Source of the DNA: Pseudomonadota bacterium
GTDB taxonomy: Bacteria; Pseudomonadota; Gammaproteobacteria; Xanthomonadales; Xanthomonadaceae
Direction: 5' to 3'
Assembly: GCA_023444765.1 (NCBI GenBank)
Contig: JAEXLY010000062.1
Span: 1-14,897 of the forward strand
Length of the DNA: 14,897 nucleotides
The notes beneath the pieces were generated by a model, which saw only the letters and a program-made list of their open reading frames with translations, ran no database searches and had not been told where the DNA came from. The position numbers and the translations under genes were made by a program. This document shows, piece after piece, positions 1-8,165 of this stretch (the stretch's first letter is position 1; every line of letters starts with the position of its first letter).

Positions 1-813
1 CTTGGCGGGGGGTGGCAGTACCGGGTGGTGCGGCGGGAGCTCGGCAGCCCGCCGCGCGCGCCGTGGCTGAGCGCGGCGGGGCTGTCGACGCTGTACAACG
101 GCATGATCGCGCCGCTCGGCCGCTACGGCCTGCGCGGCGCGCTCTGGTACCAGGGCGAGTCCAACACCTTCGAACATGCCCGCTATGCCGACCTGCTGCG
201 CACGCTGCGCGGCGACTGGCGCGCGCGCTTCGGAGCCGACCTGCCGCTGCTGGTGGCGCAGCTGGCCAACTACGGCGCGGCGCCCACCGCACCCGGCGAG
301 AGCGACTGGGCGTCGCTGCGGGAGGCCCAGCGCGCGGTGGCTGCCGAGGATCCGCTGACCGGGCTGGTGGTCACCATCGACATCGGCGACCGCTACGACA
401 TCCATCCGACCAACAAGCAGGAGCTGGGCCGGCGCTTCGCGCGCGCGGCGCGCCACGTGGTCTACGGCGAAGCGTTGCCGCCCTCCGGGCCGGTGGCGAC
501 GGTCGTCTCGCGCAACGGCGACGCGGTGGTGGTTGAGTTCGCGGACGTCACCGACACCCTCGTGGCCTACGGCGCGGATGGTCCGATCGGCTTCGAACTG
601 TGCGCGGACGAGCCCGGCAGCTGCCGCTACGCCCGGGCCTCGATCCGCTTCGACCGGGTCACGCTGGCCGCCCCCGCTGCCCACGCCGCCACCCGCGTGC
701 GCTACTGCTGGGCCGACAGCCCGGTGTGCACCCTGTTCGACGGCGCCGGCCTGCCGGCCGGCCCGTTCGAGCTTCCCGTTCCCCCGATGATCGACGACGA
801 CCACGCAAGATGA
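1..813 (+). CDS. Sialate O-acetylesterase-type (SASA/SGNH) carbohydrate esterase, 3' part
   Basis: The frame is open from the first base, so the gene starts outside the window; about 270 C-terminal residues are visible. The family is shown by STLYNGMIAPLGRYGLRGAL followed by WYQGESN (about 149-169), the conserved block of sialate O-acetylesterase and CE6-like esterases, and by DIHPTNKQELGRRF, where Asp (397-399) and His (403-405) have the DxxH spacing of the SGNH catalytic pair. The nucleophilic Ser block should lie upstream and is not seen. A beta-rich C-terminal part follows. Proteins of this family remove O-acetyl groups from sugars. Next to GH43, GH3 and glucuronate genes the likely substrate is acetylated xylan oligosaccharide rather than sialic acid (inference). 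Its stop overlaps the next start as ATGA, so the two are probably translationally coupled. Whether a signal peptide exists cannot be seen. Confidence 0.88.
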   Translation, partial: LGGGWQYRVVRRELGSPPRAPWLSAAGLSTLYNGMIAPLGRYGLRGALWYQGESNTFEHARYADLLRTLRGDWRARFGADLPLLVAQLANYGAAPTAPGESDWASLREAQRAVAAEDPLTGLVVTIDIGDRYDIHPTNKQELGRRFARAARHVVYGEALPPSGPVATVVSRNGDAVVVEFADVTDTLVAYGADGPIGFELCADEPGSCRYARASIRFDRVTLAAPAAHAATRVRYCWADSPVCTLFDGAGLPAGPFELPVPPMIDDDHAR

Positions 814-2060
814 GCAACCAGATCGAAACCACCACGCATGGCTCGAAGAACGATCGCGAGATCGTCGACGCGAAGGTCATCGTCACCTGCCCGGGCCGCA
901 ACTTCGTCACCCTGAAGATCACCACCCGCTCGGGGGTGTACGGCCTGGGGGACGCGACGCTCAACGGCCGCGAGCTTGCCGTGGCTTCCTACCTGCAGGA
1001 CCACGTGGCGCCGAACCTCATCGGCCGCGACGCCGGCCGCATCGAGGACCTGTGGCAGTTCCTGTACCGCGGCGCGTACTGGCGGCGCGGCCCGGTCACC
1101 ATGAGCGCGATCGCGGCGGTCGATGTCGCCCTGTGGGACATCCTCGGCAAGATGGCCGGGTTGCCGGTCTACCAGCTGCTCGGTGGCCGCTCGCGCGAGG
1201 GGGCGCTGGTGTACGGCCACGCCAACGGCCGCGACATCGCCGAAGCCTCCGACGCGGTCGGCAAGTTCATCGAGCAGGGTTTCCTGGCCGTGCGCGCGCA
1301 GTGCGGCGTGCCGGGGATCAGGAAGGCCTACGGCATCTCCAGCGCCAAGGGCTACGAGCCGGCCGAGAGCGAGCTGCCGCTGGAGACGACCTGGAACACG
1401 CCGCGCTACCTCGACGTGGTGCCGAAGCTGTTCGAACAGCTGCGCGCCGACCACGGCCCGGATGTGGAGCTGCTGCACGATGTGCACCATCGGCTCACGC
1501 CGATCGAAGCCGCGCGCCTGGCGAAGTCGCTGGAGCCGTACCGCCTGTTCTGGCTGGAGGACGCGACCCCGGCCGAGAACCAGAAGTCGTTTGAGCTGAT
1601 CCGCCGGCATTCGGTCACAGCGCTGGCGGTGGGCGAGGTCTTCAACTCGATCTGGGACTGCAAGCACCTGATCGAGAACCAGCTGATCGACTACATCCGC
1701 ACCACGATCGTGCACGGCGGCGGCATCACCCACGTGCGCCGCATCGCCGACTTCGCCGCGCTGCACCAGGTGCGCACCGGCTTCCACGGCGCAACCGACC
1801 TGTCGCCGGTGACGATGGGCGCGGCGCTGCACTTCGACACCTGGGTGCCGAACTTCGGTATCCAGGAATACATGTTCCACACCGAGGAAACCGACGCGGT
1901 GTTCCCGCACGACTACGTGCTGCGCAACGGGCGCCTGCACGTGGGAGATACGCCGGGCATCGGCGTGGACATCGACGAGCCGCTGGCGGCGAAGTACCCG
2001 TACGCGCCGAAACAGCTGCCGATCGCGCGCCTGGAAGATGGCGCGATGTGGGACTGGTGA
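810..2060 (+). CDS. manD: D-mannonate dehydratase, enolase superfamily (ManD/RspA type)
   Basis: Predicted 416-aa cytoplasmic enzyme converting D-mannonate to 2-keto-3-deoxygluconate, the last step of glucuronate catabolism before KDG kinase. The sequence is ManD-like throughout (KVIVTCPGRNFVTLKI, YRGAYWRRGPVTM, GLPVYQLLGG). Mg2+ ligands read as D224 (in HDVHH), E250 (WLED) and E276 (VGEVF), spaced 26 and 26 as in the Novosphingobium enzyme (D210, E236, E262 from memory). H226 and the R162/Y174 pair also keep their spacing, a constant offset of 14 residues. H326-G-A-T-D330 carries Ala at the position where RspA-like low-activity members carry Pro, which favours a true mannonate dehydratase. 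The N-terminus is about 14 residues longer than that reference. The start is the ATG overlapping the preceding stop; no clear Shine-Dalgarno is seen, so translation is probably coupled. It replaces the unrelated UxuA. Confidence 0.93.
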   Translation: MSNQIETTTHGSKNDREIVDAKVIVTCPGRNFVTLKITTRSGVYGLGDATLNGRELAVASYLQDHVAPNLIGRDAGRIEDLWQFLYRGAYWRRGPVTMSAIAAVDVALWDILGKMAGLPVYQLLGGRSREGALVYGHANGRDIAEASDAVGKFIEQGFLAVRAQCGVPGIRKAYGISSAKGYEPAESELPLETTWNTPRYLDVVPKLFEQLRADHGPDVELLHDVHHRLTPIEAARLAKSLEPYRLFWLEDATPAENQKSFELIRRHSVTALAVGEVFNSIWDCKHLIENQLIDYIRTTIVHGGGITHVRRIADFAALHQVRTGFHGATDLSPVTMGAALHFDTWVPNFGIQEYMFHTEETDAVFPHDYVLRNGRLHVGDTPGIGVDIDEPLAAKYPYAPKQLPIARLEDGAMWDW

Positions 2061-2116
2061 CGCGTGCGATCTTGGCGCGGGCCTTTTCAGATGCAAGCCA
2101 TCCAAGGGGAGTCCAG

Positions 2117-3874
2117 ATGAGCATCATCAATACCAACCGCCGCCGACAGGCGGGCAGGGCCGCCGGAATCGTCGCCGCCGGCCTCGCGGCCGCACTCATG
2201 CTGGCCGCCTGCGGCAGTGAGCCGGCCGCGCACGCAGCGTCCGGCAGCGGCGATGCCGCGCCGCCGGTCCACTTCGACTGGTTCGAGTACACCGGACGCG
2301 ACGCCGCCTTCGAGGCGCCGGTGCCCGAGGGCAGCTTCCGCAACCCGGTGCTGTCGGGCTTCCATTCCGACCCGAGCGTGGTGGCCGCCAACGGCAAGTT
2401 CTACCTGGTGGCCTCGACCTTCACCTTCTTCCCCGGCATCCCGGTGTTCGAAAGCGAGGACCTGGTGCACTGGAAGCAGGTGGGCAACGCGATCCACCGG
2501 CCGGAGCAGCTGGATTTCGACGGCCTGGGCGTCTCGCGCGGCGTGTTCGCGCCGGCGATCGAGTACCACGACGGCACCTTCTACGTGGTCAACACCTCGG
2601 TGGATGCCGGCGGCAACTTCATCGTCACCGCGAAGGATCCCGCGGGCCCGTGGTCGGATCCGATCTGGCTGCCGACCATCGGCGGCATCGACCCGTCGCT
2701 GTTCTTCGACGACGACGGCAAGGTCTACATCCTCAACAACGACGAGCCGGCCGTGCCGGTGCGCTACGACGGCCATCGCGCGATCTGGCTGCAGGAGATC
2801 GACATCGCCAGCGGCAAGCCGTTCGGCCCGCGCAAGGTGCTGATCGACGGCGGCGTCAAGCCGGAAGAGAATCCGATCTGGATCGAAGGCCCGCACATCT
2901 ACAAGGTCGACGGCTGGTATTACCTCAACAATGCCGAGGGCGGCACCGGGCCGCAGCATTCGCAGGTGATCCTGCGCAGCCGCGACGTGTGGGGGCCGTA
3001 CGAGCCCTATGAGCACAACCCGATCCTGACCCAGCGCGATCTTGATCCGAACCGCCCGCTGCCGGTGACCAACGCCGGCCACGCCGACATGGTGCAGGCT
3101 CCCGACGGGACCTGGTGGGCGACCTTCCTGGCCAGCCGCAACTACGGCGTGGACCACTACAACACGGGGCGCGAGACCTTCCTGCTGCCGGTGACCTGGA
3201 AGGACGGCTGGCCGGTGATCCTGCCGCGCGGCGAAGAGATTCCCTACGTGCTGCCGGGTCCGTCCTTCATCAAGGCGCCGGCCGACCAGGCGCCGATGAC
3301 CGGCAACTTCACCTGGCGCGACGAGTTCGACACGGTCGAACTCGGCAAGGGCTGGATGACCCCGCGCGTGCCGAAGACGCAGTGGTTCGATGGCAGCTCG
3401 CGTCCGGGCTGGCTGGCGATCACCCCACTGGCCGAGCGGCTGGATACGTTGAAGAACCCGGCCTTCTACGCGCGGCGCCAGCAGCACCAGGTGTTCGAGG
3501 CCAGCACGGCGATGGAACTGCCCGCGCAGGGAGTTGCCGCCGGCCTGGCCGCATTCCAGGGCGAGACCCACTGGTACTTCCTCGGCGTGCGCCGCGGCGA
3601 AGGGCAAGACGTCGAGGTGTTCCTGGAGAAGAAGGCGGGCGAGGGCGAAGTCGAGGTGGTCGCCACGCAGCCCGCCATCGAAGCGCCGCAGTTCACGCTG
3701 CATGTCGAGGGCAGCGAAGGCCGCTACGGCTTCGGCTTCGATGCTGGCGACGGCAAGGGCGTGCGATGGCTGGTGCGCGATGCCGACGGCACGATCCTGA
3801 GCACCGACGTGGCCGGCGGATTCGTCGGCGCGACCATCGGCCCGCACGCGCGGCTTGAAGCCGCCGCGCAATGA
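2117..3874 (+). CDS. Glycoside hydrolase family 43 lipoprotein (beta-xylosidase/alpha-L-arabinofuranosidase)
   Basis: Predicted 585 aa. An upstream in-frame ATG at 2048 exists, but the ATG at 2117 has AAGGGGA at 2104-2110 and gives a clean lipoprotein signal with lipobox L29-A-A-C32, so the enzyme is probably lipid-anchored in the periplasm or outer membrane. The five-bladed GH43 domain spans about residues 70-395. The catalytic base is probably D85 (HSDPS), the pKa modulator D192 (GGIDPSLFFDDDG) and the acid E257 (IEGPHIYKVDG), in the correct order and spacing. A C-terminal beta-sandwich (about 400-585, starting FTWRDEFD) resembles the concanavalin A-like domain that closes the active site in GH43 beta-xylosidases. 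The likely role is removing xylose or arabinose from xylo-oligosaccharides; which sugar cannot be decided by eye. It follows the mannonate dehydratase gene after 56 bp with no evident promoter. Confidence 0.92.
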   Translation: MSIINTNRRRQAGRAAGIVAAGLAAALMLAACGSEPAAHAASGSGDAAPPVHFDWFEYTGRDAAFEAPVPEGSFRNPVLSGFHSDPSVVAANGKFYLVASTFTFFPGIPVFESEDLVHWKQVGNAIHRPEQLDFDGLGVSRGVFAPAIEYHDGTFYVVNTSVDAGGNFIVTAKDPAGPWSDPIWLPTIGGIDPSLFFDDDGKVYILNNDEPAVPVRYDGHRAIWLQEIDIASGKPFGPRKVLIDGGVKPEENPIWIEGPHIYKVDGWYYLNNAEGGTGPQHSQVILRSRDVWGPYEPYEHNPILTQRDLDPNRPLPVTNAGHADMVQAPDGTWWATFLASRNYGVDHYNTGRETFLLPVTWKDGWPVILPRGEEIPYVLPGPSFIKAPADQAPMTGNFTWRDEFDTVELGKGWMTPRVPKTQWFDGSSRPGWLAITPLAERLDTLKNPAFYARRQQHQVFEASTAMELPAQGVAAGLAAFQGETHWYFLGVRRGEGQDVEVFLEKKAGEGEVEVVATQPAIEAPQFTLHVEGSEGRYGFGFDAGDGKGVRWLVRDADGTILSTDVAGGFVGATIGPHARLEAAAQ

Positions 3875-3882
3875 CACGACCT

Positions 3883-3890
3883 GGGAGGGA
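3883..3890 (+). promoter_or_regulatory. Ribosome binding site deciding the GH3 start
   Basis: GGGAGGGA ends 7 nt before the ATG at 3898. It makes that ATG more likely than the in-frame ATG at 3871, which overlaps the GH43 stop and would add nine residues before the signal peptide. Confidence 0.6.
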
Positions 3891-3897
3891 CGGGGAC

Positions 3898-6645
3898 ATG
3901 CAGGTAGAGCAGACACAGGCGCCGGCACGGCGCGCCCATCCGGCACGGCGCGCGCTGGTGCGCGGCTGCGCGATCGCGCTGCTGGTTGCGCTGCCGGCGT
4001 TCGGCCTGCAGGCCGATGACGGCGACAGGCCGTGGCTGGACACCTCGAAGGGCTTCGAGGAACGCGCCGCGGCACTGGTGTCGCGGATGACGCTGGAGGA
4101 AAAGGCCGCGCAGATGCAGAACGACTCGCCGGCCATCGAGCGCCTGGGCGTGCCCGAGTACGAATGGTGGAACGAGGCCCTGCACGGCGTGGCCCGTGCC
4201 GGCGCGGCGACCGTTTTCCCGCAGGCGATCGGCATGGCCGCGACCTTCAACGTGCCGCTGATGGACCAGGTGTCCAGGACCATCAGCGACGAGGCGCGCG
4301 CCAAGCACCACGAGTTCTTCCGCAACGGCCAGCACGGGCGCTACCAGGGCCTGACGTTCTGGTCGCCCAACATCAACATCTTCCGCGACCCGCGCTGGGG
4401 CCGCGGCCAGGAGACCTACGGCGAGGACCCCTTCCTCACCGCGCGCATGGGTATCTCGTTCGTGAGGGGGCTGCAGGGCGCAGCGCCCGATGGCTCGCCG
4501 CTGCCAGAATCGCAGGGCGGCAGGTACCGCAAGCTCGACGCCACCGCCAAGCACTTCGCCGTGCACAGCGGCCCGGAGGCCGACCGCCACACCTTCGACG
4601 TGCATCCCTCGCGTCGCGATCTGTGGGAAACCTACCTGCCCGCGTTCGAGGCGCTGGTGACCGAAGGCCAGGTCAAGGCGGTGATGGGCGCCTACAACCG
4701 CGTCTACGGCGAATCGGCCAGCGGCAGCAAGCTGCTGCTACGCGACATCCTGCGCGAGCAATGGGGCTTCACCGGCTACGTGATGTCCGACTGTTGGGCG
4801 ATCGTCGATATCTGGGAGAACCACAAGATCGTCGCCACGCCCGAAGAGGCGGCCGCGCTGGCGGTGAAGAACGGCACCGAGCTCAACTGCGGCAGCACCT
4901 ATGCCGAGCACCTGCCAGTGGCGGTGCGCAAGGGCCTGATTACCGAAGCCGAGCTTGACGACGCGCTGACCCGGCTGATGACCACGCGCATGGAACTGGG
5001 CATGTTCGACCCGGCCGAACAGGTGCCGTGGGCGCAGACGCCGTACTCGGTGAACCAGGCGCCCGAACACGACACGCTGGCGCGGCGGGTGGCGCAGGAG
5101 TCGATCGTGCTGCTGAAGAACGACGGGGTGCTGCCGCTGTCGAAGAACATCAAGCGGCTCGCCGTGATCGGTCCGACCGCCGACGACACGATGTCGCTGC
5201 TGGGCAACTACTACGGCACGCCGGCCGATCCGGTAACCGTGCTGCGCGGCATCCGCGAAGCGCTGCCGGATACCGAGGTGGTGTATGCGCGCGGCGCGGA
5301 CCTGGTCGAAGGACGCGAGGATCCTGCCGCCACGCCGCTGATCGAGCCGCAGTACCTGCGGCCGCAGGCCGGTTCGAACGAGCGCGGGCTGCGCGGCGAA
5401 TACTTCCGCAACAAGGACCTGTCCGGCGAGCCGGTGCTGGTGCGCGTGGATGCGCAGATCGGCTTCCGCTGGGATCGCGGTTCGCCGACCGACAACCTGA
5501 TGGCGCGCGGCGAGGCAGGCCCCGACAACGCCGTGCCCAACGAGGAGTTCAGCATCCGCTGGAGCGGACAGCTGCTGCCGCCGGTGGACGGGCGCTATCG
5601 GCTGGAAGCCGGCGCCAACGACGGCTTCCGCCTGTACCTGGACAACAAGCTGCTGCTCGACCACTGGGAGAACAGCGAACGCCTGCGCGCCGACAGCATT
5701 GAACTCGATCTCGAAGGCGGCCGCGCCTACGAGCTGCGGCTGGAGTACTACGAGAACGATCGCGATGCCGGCGTGCGCCTGGCCTGGGACCTGCCCGGCG
5801 CGAAGCCGCCGTTCGAAGAAGCCCTCGCAGCGGCACGCGACGCCGACGCGGTGGTCTTCGTCGGCGGCCTGACCGGCGACGTGGAAGGCGAGGAGATGAC
5901 GGTCAACTTCCCCGGCTTCTCCGGTGGCGACCGCACCGACATCCGCCTGCCCGCCACCCAGCAGAAGCTGCTCGAAGCGCTGCACGCGACCGGCAAGCCG
6001 GTGGTGCTGGTGCTGACCACCGGCTCGGCGCTGGGCGTGGACTGGGCCAAGGACAACCTGCCGGCGATCCTGGTGGCCTGGTATCCGGGCCAGCGCGGCG
6101 GCAATGCGGTGGCCGACGTGCTGTTCGGCGACGTCAGCCCGGCCGGGCGCCTGCCGGTCACGTTCTACAGCGCGGATGAGCAGCTGCCCGCGTTCGACGA
6201 CTACGACATGGCGAACCGCACCTACCGCTACTTCCGCGGCAAGCCGCTGTATCCATTCGGACACGGGCTGTCGTATACGACGTTCGACTACAGCGGGCTG
6301 CGGCTCGATCGCGACCGCGTTGGCGTGGACGATGCGGTCACCGCGACGGTGACCGTGCGCAACAGCGGTCAGGTGGCCAGCGACGAGGTGGTACAGCTCT
6401 ACTTGCGTGCGCTCGAACCCGTGCGCGAGCGGGCGGTGCGCGAACTGCGCGGCTTCCAGCGCGTGCACCTTTCGCCTGGCGAATCGCGCGAGCTCAGCTT
6501 CACGTTCACCCCATCCCGCGATCTGCGCCACTACGACGAGGCCGCAGGCCGCTACGCGGTCGATCCCGGCCGCTACGCGGTGGAGGTGGGTGCATCGAGC
6601 GCCGACCGGCGGATGGGCAGCCAGTTCGAGGTGGAAGCACCGTGA
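3898..6645 (+). CDS. Glycoside hydrolase family 3 beta-xylosidase/beta-glucosidase with PA14 insert
   Basis: Predicted 915 aa. The N-terminus has an Arg-rich stretch and then a hydrophobic core (GCAIALLVALPAFGLQA), read as a signal peptide cleaved near LQA, so the protein is periplasmic or secreted. Domains in order: GH3 TIM barrel (about 40-370) with KHFAVH at 218-223 and the probable nucleophile D298 in YVMSDCWAI; GH3 C-terminal domain (about 400 onward) interrupted by a PA14 domain (about 497-635, GLRGEYF to LAWDLPG); resumed GH3 C domain with VEGEEM (662-667) and PGFSGGDRTDI; fibronectin III-like tail (about 805-905). PA14 inserts occur in other GH3 enzymes and usually shape or cap the active site. 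The context (GH43, acetylesterase, glucuronate genes) favours xylo-oligosaccharides as substrate. The stop overlaps the next gene by 4 bp. Confidence 0.92.
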   Translation: MQVEQTQAPARRAHPARRALVRGCAIALLVALPAFGLQADDGDRPWLDTSKGFEERAAALVSRMTLEEKAAQMQNDSPAIERLGVPEYEWWNEALHGVARAGAATVFPQAIGMAATFNVPLMDQVSRTISDEARAKHHEFFRNGQHGRYQGLTFWSPNINIFRDPRWGRGQETYGEDPFLTARMGISFVRGLQGAAPDGSPLPESQGGRYRKLDATAKHFAVHSGPEADRHTFDVHPSRRDLWETYLPAFEALVTEGQVKAVMGAYNRVYGESASGSKLLLRDILREQWGFTGYVMSDCWAIVDIWENHKIVATPEEAAALAVKNGTELNCGSTYAEHLPVAVRKGLITEAELDDALTRLMTTRMELGMFDPAEQVPWAQTPYSVNQAPEHDTLARRVAQESIVLLKNDGVLPLSKNIKRLAVIGPTADDTMSLLGNYYGTPADPVTVLRGIREALPDTEVVYARGADLVEGREDPAATPLIEPQYLRPQAGSNERGLRGEYFRNKDLSGEPVLVRVDAQIGFRWDRGSPTDNLMARGEAGPDNAVPNEEFSIRWSGQLLPPVDGRYRLEAGANDGFRLYLDNKLLLDHWENSERLRADSIELDLEGGRAYELRLEYYENDRDAGVRLAWDLPGAKPPFEEALAAARDADAVVFVGGLTGDVEGEEMTVNFPGFSGGDRTDIRLPATQQKLLEALHATGKPVVLVLTTGSALGVDWAKDNLPAILVAWYPGQRGGNAVADVLFGDVSPAGRLPVTFYSADEQLPAFDDYDMANRTYRYFRGKPLYPFGHGLSYTTFDYSGLRLDRDRVGVDDAVTATVTVRNSGQVASDEVVQLYLRALEPVRERAVRELRGFQRVHLSPGESRELSFTFTPSRDLRHYDEAAGRYAVDPGRYAVEVGASSADRRMGSQFEVEAP

Positions 6646-8165
6646 ATCCCGCGTCCGAGGCACGGCTGCAGGGCGATGCGGTGGCCAGCCCGCCGCGGCT
6701 GTCCGCGGCCACGCTCCGGTCGCTGCCGGCATCGGTGCAGCGGCCGGGCTACGAGCGTGAGGCCACGCGCATCGGCGTGGTCCACTTCGGCCCGGGCGCG
6801 TTCCATCGCGCGCACCAGGCCGTCTACCTCGACGACCTGCTGGCCGCCGAACCAGACTGGGCCATCAGCGCCGTCTCGCTGCACAACCCCGGCGTGCGCG
6901 ACGCGCTGGCCCCGCAGGATGGGCTGTACACGCTGGCCCTGCTTGGCGAGCAGCCATCGCTGCGCGTGATCGGCTCTATCCGCGAGGTGCTGTGCGCGCC
7001 GCAGCAGCGCCGCGCGGTGATGGCCCGCCTGGTCGATCCGCAGGTGCGGCTGGTGACGCTGACCATCACCGAGAAGGGCTACTGCCTCTCGCCCGACGGC
7101 ATCGACGCCGCGCACCCGGACATCACCCGCGACCTGGTCTCCCCCGAACAGCCGGTCAGCGCCATCGGTTGGCTGGTGGCCGGGCTGCGCGAGCGTCGCG
7201 AGCGCCGGATCGCGCCGTACACCGTGCTCAGCTGCGACAACCTCGCCGACAACGGCGGCCGCCTGCGCCGCGCAGTGCAGGACTACGCGCGCCGCATCGA
7301 CAAGGGCCTGGCCGCGTGGATCGAGGCGGAGGTCGCGTTCCCGCGTTCGATGGTCGACAGCATCACGCCCGCCAGCGACGAGGCGCTGCGCACGCGCGTC
7401 TCCGCGGCGCTCGGCGTCGAGGACGCCTGGCCGGTGCAGCGCGAGGCCTACACGCAGTGGGTGGTGGAGGACGACTTCCGCAGCGGCCGACCGCGCTTCG
7501 AGGATGCCGGGGTGGTGATGAGCGGCGATATCGCCGGCTACGACCGCGCCAAGCTGCGCCTGCTCAACGCCCCGCATTCGGCGCTGGCCTACCTCGGCTC
7601 GCTGATGGGCATCGAAACGGTCGCCGACGCCATGCGCGAACCGCTCCTGGCCGCCTTCATCGAACGGCTGATGCGCGAGGACATCGTGCCGACGCTGTCG
7701 CTGCCGGATGGCTTCGACCCGGATGCCTACGTGTCCGCGATCCTCGAGCGCTTCCGAAATCCAGCCATCCGCCACCTGCTGGCGCAGATCGCCTGGGATG
7801 GCTCGCAGAAGATCCCGGTGCGCCTGCTCGGCACCATCGCCGATGCGTTGTCGGCCGGGCGCCGCATCGACCGGCTGTGCCTGCCGGTGGCGGGCTGGCT
7901 GCGCTTCATCGTGCGCCAGTCGCAGTCCGGCGTGGCCCTGGCCGATCCGCTGGACGCGCAGCTGTCGGAGATCGGACGCGACGCATCGGGCGATGCGACG
8001 GTCGATGTCGGTGCCTTCCTGGCGCTGGATTCCGTCTTCGGCGCGCTTGCAGGGGATGCGCGCTTCGTCGAAGCACTGCGCGACGCCTACGCCGCGCTCG
8101 GCGACGGCCAGCCGGCGACGGTGGCGCGCGCGCTCACCGTCGCCGCAGGGACGCCTCAGTCTTGA
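6642..8165 (+). CDS. uxuB: Fructuronate reductase / mannitol dehydrogenase family protein (UxuB-like)
   Basis: Predicted 507 aa, cytoplasmic, NAD-dependent polyol-specific long-chain dehydrogenase. The N-terminal Rossmann region contains IGVVHFGPGAFHRAHQAVYLD. The catalytic motif KLRLLNAPHS gives K304, N309 and H312, the same spacing as K295, N300 and H303 of Pseudomonas mannitol 2-dehydrogenase (from memory). UxuB and mannitol dehydrogenase are hard to separate by eye. Fructuronate reductase is preferred because its product, D-mannonate, is the substrate of the dehydratase encoded in the same operon. The start is GTG at 6642, overlapping the GH3 stop as GTGA. One oddity: the family signature normally reads VDR[IV]xP, but here it is VDSITP, with Ser at 240. 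The 3' end overlaps the convergent lactonase gene by 10 bp. Confidence 0.87.
   Translation: MNPASEARLQGDAVASPPRLSAATLRSLPASVQRPGYEREATRIGVVHFGPGAFHRAHQAVYLDDLLAAEPDWAISAVSLHNPGVRDALAPQDGLYTLALLGEQPSLRVIGSIREVLCAPQQRRAVMARLVDPQVRLVTLTITEKGYCLSPDGIDAAHPDITRDLVSPEQPVSAIGWLVAGLRERRERRIAPYTVLSCDNLADNGGRLRRAVQDYARRIDKGLAAWIEAEVAFPRSMVDSITPASDEALRTRVSAALGVEDAWPVQREAYTQWVVEDDFRSGRPRFEDAGVVMSGDIAGYDRAKLRLLNAPHSALAYLGSLMGIETVADAMREPLLAAFIERLMREDIVPTLSLPDGFDPDAYVSAILERFRNPAIRHLLAQIAWDGSQKIPVRLLGTIADALSAGRRIDRLCLPVAGWLRFIVRQSQSGVALADPLDAQLSEIGRDASGDATVDVGAFLALDSVFGALAGDARFVEALRDAYAALGDGQPATVARALTVAAGTPQS

Noticed and set aside
702..2105. Long - strand open frame opposite the mannonate dehydratase gene
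   Set aside because: The + strand frame has complete ManD motifs; the opposite frame shows none and is an artefact of high third-position GC.
2048..2116. Longer GH43 protein starting at the in-frame ATG at 2048
   Set aside because: That ATG lies inside the end of the mannonate dehydratase gene, lacks a ribosome binding site and would bury the lipoprotein signal; the ATG at 2117 has a good one.
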